The position numbers and the translations under genes are program-made. DNA of 24,372 nucleotides, from NCBI GenBank assembly GCA_004553715.1, contig SFKP01000014.1, forward strand, positions 1 through 24,372, given 5' to 3'. This document shows, piece by piece, positions 17,820 to 24,239 of this stretch (the first letter of the stretch is position 1; every line of letters begins with the position of its first letter). Under the pieces are notes generated by a model. It saw only the letters and a list, made by a program, of their open reading frames with translations. It was not told the origin of the DNA and did not search any database. This DNA is from Clostridiales bacterium. GTDB taxonomy: Bacteria > Bacillota > Clostridia > TANB77 > CAG-508.

Positions 17820-17963
17820 AGTTACAGTTCAGACTAATTAATATTATAATCCACTCTATCTTGCTGTCGGTTGGACATTTTCTTTTCTTAGGCTAAAGCA
17901 CGAAAAGAAAAGTGCAACCGACACGTGAAGCTACTAATTTGAAAATTTTGGTCTGAACATTAA
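17820..17963 (-). repeat. Dispersed palindromic element, copy B (complete)
   Basis: A 144-bp copy in inverse orientation to copies A and C. The ends carry short terminal inverted repeats (GTTCAGAC / GTCTGAAC). Inside is a long inner inverted repeat of about 21 bp beginning GTCGGTTG; its left arm is damaged here (GCACTTTT in place of GGACATTTT), around a 16-17 bp loop. The loop has the same orientation as in copy A and is reversed relative to copy C. It lies between asnS and yabG. The zero-frame end of yabG would run into it. Confidence 0.82.
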
Positions 17964-17972
17964 ATATATAAA

Positions 17973-18001
17973 CCAAAAAGCGGATGCTACCCGCTTTTTG
18001 G
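17973..18001. terminator. Terminator of yabG, stop codon in its loop
   Basis: An 11-bp perfect inverted repeat CCAAAAAGCGG / CCGCTTTTTGG around a 7-bp loop: a GC core with flanking A- and T-runs, usable on both strands. The TAG reached by +1 shifting in yabG (17987-17989) sits in the loop, the same layout as at topB. Confidence 0.75.
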
Positions 18002-18783
18002 CTTTCTTTTTACCTCTTGCTCCGATGCCACTTATACCGCGTTCTCCTTCTTTTATTTCTTTAGAAATCTCATAAGCTGTTATAAAATTTCTACTATCAG
18101 TAGTTGCTATTTTATTAGCTACTATTAATGGATCTATGAAATCGATTAAAATACGACCCGGAGATGAAGCAAAATCTGCGCCAGATTCCATTATTGCTTC
18201 ATAAAAGCTTTGACACGCACCGTGCAAAAATAGTAAGTTTATCTGATGAATATGCCCATTTTCTAGCTTCTTTTACTGTGTCTATAAAATACCTAGAATT
18301 TCTATAATTGTATATATTATTGAAATTCACTCCATTTTTAAGCATTGCATCATGACCTGTAACAACTAAAATGTCTGGGTTATATTTATTTAATAATGTT
18401 TGCACCATTTTTGGTTGATTATATTCAGGTATGTTTTTTACGATTGCATTTAGTCCAAGTTTTCTATAATACCTTATTGATTTTTCGCTATACCTTTTGT
18501 CACCATCTAAATGCAAAATTTTGCCTGTATATATTGAAAAAGATGCTTTTTTATTACTTTGCTTGATTTTTGTATCCAAACGATAGTCGAAATTTTTCTC
18601 GAATTCTTTTACAATTTGCCTATCCATTTTTTTTAAATCATAAAGAGGGGCATCAGCTTCGATTCTAATATCAATACCTTTTAGAATGGCTATATTAGAC
18701 GGGGTTATAATTCTATCTACGACGAAAAGAATATCTTTGTTATAAGATATTCTTGCAACAATATCTCCTTTGGCTATTTTCAA
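17987..18783 (-). CDS. yabG: Sporulation-specific protease YabG with one or two CGG +1 frameshift sites
   Basis: YabG is a mother-cell cysteine protease that trims spore coat proteins and activates cortex-lytic precursors. The N-terminus KGDIVARISYNKDILF and the mid region DILVVTGHDAMLKNGV are family-typical. The motif IFAGACQS-YEAI-ESGADFASSP requires skipping the C at 18222 (residues 187/188). The start is TTG at 18781-18783, with GAGGTG 7 nt upstream and no better ATG. After the first shift the frame meets a second CGG (17991-17993). Skipping its C gives Lys-Lys-Gly-stop and a 264-residue product with a short tail after GISGIGARG, as in other YabG proteins. Reading CGG as Arg would instead run 18 codons through the terminator and into repeat copy B, ending at 17934. 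It is divergent from veg, as in many Firmicutes. Confidence 0.9.
17991..17993 (-). other. Candidate +1 site CGG at the end of yabG
   Basis: Context is AAA AAG C GGG TAG. With the +1 shift the protein ends K-K-G-stop within the terminator loop. Without it the frame runs on through the terminator into the repeat. There is no homology-based proof because it lies at the extreme C-terminus. Confidence 0.6.
18220..18222 (-). other. +1 frameshift site CGG in yabG
   Basis: Context on the coding strand is ATT TTT GCA C GGT GCG TGT CAA. Skipping the C restores I-F-A-G-A-C-Q-S, the catalytic-Cys region of YabG. The zero frame stops after R-C-V-S-K-L-L. Confidence 0.9.
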
Positions 18784-18939
18784 TTATAATCACCTCAAAA
18801 ACTTTATGCTTGGTATATATTATGAGAAAAAAGTCGATTTAGTGAAACAAAAATGTCACAAAATTGTCACACAAAATACAAATAAAGCTAAAACTATTGA
18901 CTTTCTAAGAGAACAAAAAATGACATAATATTTTATATT

Positions 18940-18968
18940 TTGACACTTAAAAATAAAGATGATATACT
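18940..18968 (+). promoter_or_regulatory. Strong sigma-A promoter of veg
   Basis: TTGACA (18940-18945) and TATACT (18963-18968) are separated by 17 bp. The -10 lies downstream of an in-frame ATG at 18959, so that ATG cannot be the start. In Bacillus, veg is known for a very strong vegetative promoter. Confidence 0.8.
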
Positions 18969-18997
18969 TGTCAAAAGTAAATAGAAAGAGTGATTAT

Positions 18998-19264
18998 ATG
19001 ATTGAAAAAAGTGAAATCTCTAATTTAAAAACAGAAATTGGAGAAAAAATTGGACAAAAGATAATCATTAAAGGTACTCTTGGTAGAAATAAATTCTTCG
19101 AACAGGAGGCTACAATAGAAAATGCATATAGAGATATCTTTCTAGTAAAGTATGACGGCCAGGAACCTAATGTTAGTTACAAATATACGGATGTATTAAC
19201 AAAAGAACTAGAGGTTTCTTTCTTCAATGGTAAAGAATATTTGCCATTAGGTGTAAAATCATAA
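18998..19264 (+). CDS. veg: Veg family protein
   Basis: An 88-residue protein of the Veg family (DUF1021): IGEKIGQKIIIKGTLGRNK-FEQEATIENAYRDIFLVKYD, then VSYKYTDVLTKELEVSF, matching the Veg pattern of a small beta-barrel. In Bacillus Veg influences biofilm formation and spore outgrowth. I place the start at the ATG at 18998, because the more upstream in-frame ATG precedes the promoter -10. A GAGTG ribosome binding site stands 5 nt before. It is divergent from yabG, the conserved yabG-veg order. A hairpin terminator follows directly. CGG occurs twice, only out of frame. Confidence 0.9.
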   Translation: MIEKSEISNLKTEIGEKIGQKIIIKGTLGRNKFFEQEATIENAYRDIFLVKYDGQEPNVSYKYTDVLTKELEVSFFNGKEYLPLGVKS

Positions 19265-19273
19265 GAATTAGAA

Positions 19274-19311
19274 ACAAAAAAATTCCTAAATTTTAGGAAT
19301 TTTTTTTTGTG
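19274..19311 (+). terminator. Terminator of veg
   Basis: Inverted repeat AAAAATTCCTAAA / TTTAGGAATTTTT with almost no loop, followed by a run of T, starting 10 bp after the veg stop. Confidence 0.8.
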
Positions 19312-19396
19312 TTCTAAATATAATATAATATTAAATTTAAAAATATATGAGGAATTTAAAGTTTACTTTAAATATGCCGAGAAAGGAAAGATGAAG

Positions 19397-20932
19397 ATGG
19401 TAGTAGAATTAGATAAAGAGTCAATTTGTATAAATCAAGAGGCAGACAGAAAAAAAGAAGTTTTCCAAGTTGAAAACGATATGATTGTAAATGATATTAA
19501 ACCTGATGTTTTAAATATAATAAATACATCTGGGATAATCTGTTTAAGCAAAAAGGAAATTGTAGACGGAAAATTAAAATTAGAAGGAGAAATAAATACA
19601 TATATTATTTATTTAGCAGATGATGAGAAGGGAAGTACAAGAAGTTTGAATAATGTAGTAAACTTCTCAGAAAAAATAGATCTTCCAAATTATAAAGATA
19701 ATATGATAGAAAATATTGCGATAAATCTAAAAGGCGTTGAAGCAAATGTTATAAATGGAAGGAAAATAAATATCAAAGCATTTGTGGAGGTACAAACTAA
19801 TCTATATGAAAATATGAGCTTAGAAGTTGTAAATAATGTAGATTCCATAGAAAATATTAAAGCATTAAAAACGAATGAACAAATTTTATCACTGTTAGGA
19901 AGTGGCACAAATAAAGCAAATGCAAAAGATACACTTTCAATAAATGAAACAGATGATATTGCAGAAATAATGAAAGTAAATTTTAAATTAGTAAATAGAG
20001 AGGTAAAAAATAGCTACAATAAGGTTCTTGTTAAAGCAGAGGCAGATGTAGAGATACTTTATTTAACTGAAGATGATAGAATAAATTCGGTAAATGCAAG
20101 AATTCCAATAATGGGATTTGTAGATATGCCAAATGTTAATGACGATTGCAAATATAATCTAAGTGATTTTGTAAATAACATTATAGTAAAGCCTAATAAT
20201 TCAGAAGAACATTCTATATATGTAGAAGCAGAGATAGAGTTTTCGATAAAAGTATTTGAATTAAAAAACATAGACATAGTGGAGGATTTATATAGTGTTT
20301 CTGATAATGCAAATTTTCAAGGAACAAATGTAAATACAATTATAAGACAAGAAACTATTCAAGATGAAACAAAAATTAAAGAACATATGGAGATTCCAGA
20401 ACTGGATAATGCAACGATTTGCTCATCAAAAATTACACCAGAAATTAAAAAAGAAAGTATAGAAAATGGCACTATTTGCTATGAAGGCGAAATTGGAGTA
20501 GAGATACTATATGTAAAAGATAATAAATTGAACAATAAAAAGATAACTATTCCATTTAATTTTGAGATAAGTTCTAACTATATAAATGACAATATATCAG
20601 AAACAACAAATATTAATGTTAGCAATGATAATTTTATAATTACTCAAAACGGAGCATTAGACATAAATATGATGCTAGAATTTGAAGTGCTAGTTACGGA
20701 AAGCAAGAGATTAAGCTTAATTAAAGACATTAATATAGAAGAATGCACAAATAAAAATCCATATAGTATGGTGATCTATTTTGTTAAACAAGGTGATACT
20801 TTATGGAAAATTGCTAAAAAATTTAGAACAACAGTAGAAGATATTGCTAGGGTAAATGAAATTGAAAATGAAAATAAAATCTCTGTAGGTAAACAATTAT
20901 ATATTCCTAAATTTGTAAATTGCAATGGATAA
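19397..20932 (+). CDS. sipL: SipL-like spore morphogenesis protein (DUF3794 repeats plus LysM)
   Basis: About 511 residues. The body contains repeated beta-rich DUF3794 (SPOCS) modules: the segments VILYLADDEKGS-like / VEILYLTEDDRINSV / VEILYVKDNKLNNK recur at intervals. The C-terminus (about residues 461-507) is a LysM domain, YFVKQGDTLWKIAKKFRTT...ISVGKQLYIPKF. This architecture is that of Clostridioides difficile SipL, which binds SpoIVA through its LysM domain and localises the coat to the forespore. The long open frame reaches back to 19307, but a GAAAGGAAAG ribosome binding site supports ATG 19397 (or 19391, with poorer spacing). yunB overlaps its end by 8 bp. No in-frame CGG. Confidence 0.87.
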   Translation: MVVELDKESICINQEADRKKEVFQVENDMIVNDIKPDVLNIINTSGIICLSKKEIVDGKLKLEGEINTYIIYLADDEKGSTRSLNNVVNFSEKIDLPNYKDNMIENIAINLKGVEANVINGRKINIKAFVEVQTNLYENMSLEVVNNVDSIENIKALKTNEQILSLLGSGTNKANAKDTLSINETDDIAEIMKVNFKLVNREVKNSYNKVLVKAEADVEILYLTEDDRINSVNARIPIMGFVDMPNVNDDCKYNLSDFVNNIIVKPNNSEEHSIYVEAEIEFSIKVFELKNIDIVEDLYSVSDNANFQGTNVNTIIRQETIQDETKIKEHMEIPELDNATICSSKITPEIKKESIENGTICYEGEIGVEILYVKDNKLNNKKITIPFNFEISSNYINDNISETTNINVSNDNFIITQNGALDINMMLEFEVLVTESKRLSLIKDINIEECTNKNPYSMVIYFVKQGDTLWKIAKKFRTTVEDIARVNEIENENKISVGKQLYIPKFVNCNG

Positions 20933-21621
20933 AATTTATTCAAGAAGAAGAATTAAGATACCAAAGATACAAAAGCCATATATGAGAAAAACGGAAAAGA
21001 TAATTAGAATGATGCTTATGCTCCTTGTTACAGTACTTACAGCATATACTATAAAAAAAGCGATAGATCCGATGCTTAGGGATTTGTGTATACAAACTGC
21101 TAACCGGAAATGCCACTAAAATTATTAATGAAGAAACTACAAAGGTCTTAGAAAATTATAATTATCAAGACATAGTTTCTGTTATTCAAAATGATAAGGT
21201 AAATATCCTAAAAACAGATGTTGTAGTTATTAACAACATAGCATCAGAAATAAGTGATAATATTATAAAGGCTTTAGATGAAATGGGAAGAGTAGACATC
21301 AAAGTGCCAATAGGTGCAATAAGTGGAACTAAAATCCTTTCAGGAACAGGCCCCAATATAAACATAAAAGTTATGCCTGTAGGGTCGATAGATACTGAAA
21401 TAAAAACAGAATTTGAAAGTAAAGGAATCAACCAAACTGTATATAGAATATATCTTAATTTGATTTGTGAAATAAAAATAATAATGCCGTATGAGAGCAT
21501 ATCTAGGAAGATAGAAAATCAAATATTATTAGTTGAAACAGGTATAGTTGGTGATGTTCCAGAAACATATTACAATTTAGAAGGGATAAATGGGGAAGAT
21601 ACTTTGCAATTGATACATTAA
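20925..21621 (+). CDS. yunB: Sporulation protein YunB with one CGG +1 frameshift site
   Basis: A mother-cell-expressed sporulation protein needed for normal germination in Bacillus. It has an N-terminal basic stretch, one helix (about residues 28-44), then a soluble domain: DIKVPIGAISGTKILSGTGPNINIKVMPVGSIDTEIKTEFESKGINQTVYRIYL, the YunB hallmark. The N-terminal part (to residue 60, Asn) and the rest are in different frames, joined by skipping C at 21105 to give C-I-Q-T-A-N-G-N-A-T-K-I-I-N-E. The resulting 231-residue protein is close to family length. Without the shift translation stops four codons later. The start overlaps the sipL-like stop (ATGGATAA), which suggests translational coupling. 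A hairpin follows at 21642. Confidence 0.88.
21105..21107 (+). other. +1 frameshift site CGG in yunB
   Basis: Context is ACT GCT AAC C GGA AAT GCC ACT. Skipping the C continues the YunB reading frame to 21621. The zero frame stops after R-K-C-H. Confidence 0.87.
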
Positions 21622-21641
21622 AGTTTTTTGAATAGAAGTAT

Positions 21642-21674
21642 AAAAATCACCACAAAATAATAGTGGTGATTTTT
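21642..21674 (+). terminator. Hairpin terminator covering the next gene's ribosome binding site
   Basis: A perfect 12-bp inverted repeat AAAAATCACCAC / GTGGTGATTTTT with a 9-bp loop, ending in T. The right arm ends at the base before the ATG at 21675 and contains its only GGTG-type ribosome binding site. It is a plausible terminator for yunB that can also mask the start of the next gene. Confidence 0.7.
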
Positions 21675-21920
21675 ATGATATCTTATTTAAAATTAGATAA
21701 AGACAGTAGTAGTTTTAATTATGCGAAAAGATTGGGATTTCCTATATATGAAGTATCAGATGTAGAAAAAGTGGATGAGAAAATAAAAGAGCTTAAAAAT
21801 AAAAATTACACAAGTGTAGTAATTTCTAACGAATTAGCAGGTTTTTCTCAAGATATAATAAAAAAATATAGAAAATATAAGGATTTCAACATAATAATAG
21901 CAAAACAAAAAACAAAATGA
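21675..21920 (+). CDS. Small protein of unknown function
   Basis: An 81-residue protein starting MISYLKLDKDSSSFNYAKRLGF. Part of it (KNKNYTSVVISNELAGFSQDIIKKY...FNIIIAKQK) has an alternating beta-alpha pattern reminiscent of the small Rossmann-like fold of V-type ATPase subunit F, but no V-ATPase genes lie nearby and I do not assign it. An in-frame GTG four codons upstream exists, but the ATG at 21675 follows GGTGA. The start is immediately after a 12-bp hairpin. No membrane segment and no in-frame CGG. Confidence 0.65.
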   Translation: MISYLKLDKDSSSFNYAKRLGFPIYEVSDVEKVDEKIKELKNKNYTSVVISNELAGFSQDIIKKYRKYKDFNIIIAKQKTK

Positions 21921-21972
21921 ATAACAACACATATTTTGGAAAAAATTTTAATTAGAAAGGGATGAGATTAAA

Positions 21973-22317
21973 ATGGAAGCAAACAAAATGAAAAACATGA
22001 TTGTACTTAAAAATTTACCATCAAATATTGTAGATGAGGCTTTTGTTATATTAAAGCCAAATAGTAAAATAAAAGTAGAAGATTATGCAGAAAAATGCAC
22101 AAACGATAAAGAGGTAACCACAAAATTTGGTGCAAAAGATTATATGATAAAAGAAGCGGAAATGATTATTAGCAATTACTTATCAGACATAGAAAACGAA
22201 AAAAGATTAAAAAGTATGAGAATAGATAAAATCGAATTAAAATATAAAAGACTAAAAGCATTAACCTTTATATTAGGCATTATAACAACGTTAACAACTA
22301 TTACAAGACTAATTTAA
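21973..22317 (+). CDS. Small protein with C-terminal membrane helix, unknown function
   Basis: A 114-residue protein with a soluble N-terminal part, a Lys/Glu-rich helical middle (ENEKRLKSMRIDKIELKYKRLK) and one C-terminal hydrophobic helix (about residues 96-114, ALTFILGIITTLTTITRLI), so possibly tail-anchored. The MIVLKNLPSNIVDEAFVILKPNSKI start resembles no family I know. GAAAGGGATGAG provides the ribosome binding site. It lies between the sporulation genes yunB and spoIVFA-like, so a spore role is possible, but that is only context. Confidence 0.7.
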   Translation: MEANKMKNMIVLKNLPSNIVDEAFVILKPNSKIKVEDYAEKCTNDKEVTTKFGAKDYMIKEAEMIISNYLSDIENEKRLKSMRIDKIELKYKRLKALTFILGIITTLTTITRLI

Positions 22318-22372
22318 AAAGTTGTACTAAAATCTTTTTCTATGGAATATAGTTAAAAAAGAGGTGAATGGT

Positions 22373-23233
22373 ATGGAGAAGGCAATAACTGTAGAAGATA
22401 GAATAAGAAGAGCAGAAGAAATATATTATAGAAGACATAATCAAGTATTAAATAATTCAGCTATAAAGCAAGATATAGTATCAACATCAAAACATAAAAT
22501 TGTAAAAAAAGTTACTATACAGGCATTTATAGCAGCCTGTGTATTTACAAGTATATTCATTGCTTTGAATAATGAAAAATGCTCAGAAACAGTCAAGCAA
22601 AATATAAATTATGTTTTATCATATAATATAGATTTTCAGAAGTTATATGAAGAAACAGGCTTACAATCAATGATAGAAGGACTTCAAAATAAAAAAACGA
22701 GAAGTGATGCTAAAGAAATAATTGAAAATCCAAATATAGTAGAAAGTGTCGGTGGAGGATTAGAAGAAGTAGAATTAGTAGAAGAAGGAAGTTCTTTGGA
22801 AGAAAGTCAAGAACCATTAAGCCAAATGGAACAAGATGCAGAATATATAAAGAAAAATATTTCAATCATAAAACCTTTAACAGGTGTAATTACATCTAGG
22901 TTTGGATTAAGAGAAGATGTACAGCCATATTCTCATACTGGTATTGATATTGCAGCCAATACCGGTACTACAATCATTGCTGCAATAGATGGAGTAGCAA
23001 GCGTAGTATCTACTGAAGGAGGATATGGAAAACATATAAAAATAGTAAATGGCAGTATTAGTACTTTATATGCACATTGTAATGATTTATATATAAAAGA
23101 AGGAGATTATATATCTCAAGGTCAAACAATTGCCGAAGTAGGAAGTACAGGGAACTCAACAGGACCACACCTACACTTTGAGATAATTGTAGAGGACAGA
23201 TATGTAGACCCTGATTTAATATTAAGTTTTTAG
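22373..23233 (+). CDS. M23 (LytM) peptidase-domain membrane protein in the SpoIVFA position
   Basis: A 286-residue protein with a cytoplasmic N-terminus (about 50 residues), one helix (about 50-65, VTIQAFIAACVFTSIFIAL), an acidic linker, and a C-terminal M23 domain (about 160-286). The metal-site motifs are all present: SHTGIDIA (His, Asp), LYAHCNDL (His) and GPHLHFEI (His-x-His). ATG 22373 has GAGGTG 6 nt upstream; an in-frame GTG at 22364 is less likely. The spoIVFB gene follows 14 bp downstream, so by position and topology this corresponds to SpoIVFA, the partner that holds SpoIVFB inactive. It could alternatively be a SpoIIQ-type peptidase. The intact metal ligands suggest it may be catalytic. 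Confidence 0.8.
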   Translation: MEKAITVEDRIRRAEEIYYRRHNQVLNNSAIKQDIVSTSKHKIVKKVTIQAFIAACVFTSIFIALNNEKCSETVKQNINYVLSYNIDFQKLYEETGLQSMIEGLQNKKTRSDAKEIIENPNIVESVGGGLEEVELVEEGSSLEESQEPLSQMEQDAEYIKKNISIIKPLTGVITSRFGLREDVQPYSHTGIDIAANTGTTIIAAIDGVASVVSTEGGYGKHIKIVNGSISTLYAHCNDLYIKEGDYISQGQTIAEVGSTGNSTGPHLHFEIIVEDRYVDPDLILSF

Positions 23234-23247
23234 GATGTGTTTAAAAA

Positions 23248-23952
23248 TTGCAAATTAAAATTAATTTAAAGATTTTTATATTCATAATAATTTTTTTAAT
23301 TACAAATCAAATTAAAATATATGCATATTTAATGCTTTTTGCGTTCATACACGAATTAGGACATCTATATATGGGATTGCTACTGGGGTTAAAGCCGAAA
23401 TCATTAAAAATTATGCCATTTGGAGTAAGCATACTTTTTGAAACATATAAAACAAAAAAGCAAACTCAAACAAAAAAAATGTTTATTGCAATAGCGGGAC
23501 CTGTTGTAAATATTATAATAGCTATAGTTGGATGGTTATTTGAATGGCAAGTAGAGATAATATATGCCAATATTCTAATTGCAATATTTAATTTACTGCC
23601 AATTTATCCATTAGATGGGGGAAGAATAATAAATGCAATATTAAGTATGAAATTAAAACAAGAAAGAGTAATAAAATACATATTAAAAATTTCAAATATA
23701 AGCATTATAATACTTACTATAATAGCAAGCATAGGGATTTTATATTTAAAAAACATAGCAATAATTTTTATCATTGCATATTTATGGTGGTTAGTGATAA
23801 GACTAAACAAAATAAGCAAAATGAAAAAAAAAATGTATGACACAATCAATGCTGTCAAAGTGCCAAAAGGGACGGGGAATTTTGGCACATGTTTGCCAAA
23901 AAGTGAACAAAAGGATGGGCTTTTTTTCAAAATAATGCCAAAAAAACACTAG
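23248..23952 (+). CDS. spoIVFB: SpoIVFB-type site-2 protease (M50) with repeat-derived C-terminus
   Basis: An intramembrane zinc metalloprotease that processes pro-sigma-K. About six hydrophobic segments carry HELGH (residues 30-34) and LLPIYPLDGGRI with the metal-binding Asp. The 234-residue form has an M50 core of about 200 residues and lacks the C-terminal CBS domain of Bacillus SpoIVFB. The start is TTG at 23248, 14 bp after the preceding stop, with AGGATG upstream at a somewhat long distance; no ATG is available near. The last 30-odd residues (from about VPKGTGNFGTC) are encoded by a palindromic repeat (23860-23888) and following sequence, so the natural C-terminus has been replaced or extended. 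Confidence 0.87.
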   Translation: MQIKINLKIFIFIIIFLITNQIKIYAYLMLFAFIHELGHLYMGLLLGLKPKSLKIMPFGVSILFETYKTKKQTQTKKMFIAIAGPVVNIIIAIVGWLFEWQVEIIYANILIAIFNLLPIYPLDGGRIINAILSMKLKQERVIKYILKISNISIIILTIIASIGILYLKNIAIIFIIAYLWWLVIRLNKISKMKKKMYDTINAVKVPKGTGNFGTCLPKSEQKDGLFFKIMPKKH

Positions 23953-23990
23953 GCAAAAACTTAAGTCCCCGTGCCCTAACGTGTCCCCTT
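23860..23990. repeat. Palindromic repeat entering the end of spoIVFB
   Basis: GTGCCAAAA (23860-23868) and TTTTGGCAC (23880-23888) flank GGGACGGGGAA. About 90 bp later the roughly inverse segment TCCCCGTGCCC...GTCCCC (23966-23990) follows. The G-rich and C-rich ends make an imperfect long inverted repeat of about 130 bp, as in non-autonomous mobile elements. It has a base composition unlike its A/T-rich surroundings. Confidence 0.55.
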
Positions 23991-24002
23991 GTATAAATAT
24001 TG

Positions 24003-24147
24003 TTAATGTTAAGACCCCAATTTTCAAATTAGTAGCTCCACGTGTCGGTTGGACATTTTCTTTTCTTAGGCTTAAAGCACAAAAAGAAAATGTCCAACCG
24101 ACAGCAAGATGGAGCGGATTATATATTAATTAGTCTAAACTGCAACT
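24003..24147 (+). repeat. Dispersed palindromic element, copy C (complete)
   Basis: A 145-bp copy with perfect 21-bp inner arms (starting GTCGGTTGGAC and ending GTCCAACCGAC) around a 17-bp loop CTTAGGCTTAAAGCACA. The flanks match copy B base for base with few differences, but the loop is in the opposite orientation. It stands directly after the repeat at the end of spoIVFB and before the prepilin-like gene. Confidence 0.85.
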
Positions 24148-24175
24148 AAATATTTACAAATATTTACAAAAAACC

Positions 24176-24205
24176 TTGACTTTCTACAAACATATATTGT
24201 AAAAT
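24176..24205 (+). promoter_or_regulatory. Sigma-A promoter of the prepilin-like gene
   Basis: TTGACT (24176-24181) and TAAAAT (24200-24205) are separated by 18 bp, 34 bp upstream of the ATG at 24240. Confidence 0.6.
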
Positions 24206-24239
24206 GATTTCGAAATCAAAAGAAGAAAGGATGATTTAA

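Noticed and set aside
18959..18997. Upstream start for veg at 18959
   Set aside because: The -10 hexamer at 18963-18968 lies downstream of this ATG, so it would not be on the transcript.
3353..21107. Explaining the seven frame breaks as sequencing or assembly errors, or as pseudogenes
   Set aside because: Errors cluster in homopolymers and decay produces mixed lesions. Here all seven are a C before GG, in genes with otherwise intact motifs and operon context. The A-runs that fill this sequence show almost no breaks.
3353..21107. CGG reassigned to another amino acid or to stop
   Set aside because: Reassignment would keep the reading frame. At each site the frame itself changes by one base and the family sequence continues only in the new frame.
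1..24147. CRISPR array or phage att sites from the repeated element
   Set aside because: The three copies are far apart, in mixed orientation and self-complementary, with no regular spacers and no integrase or cas genes.
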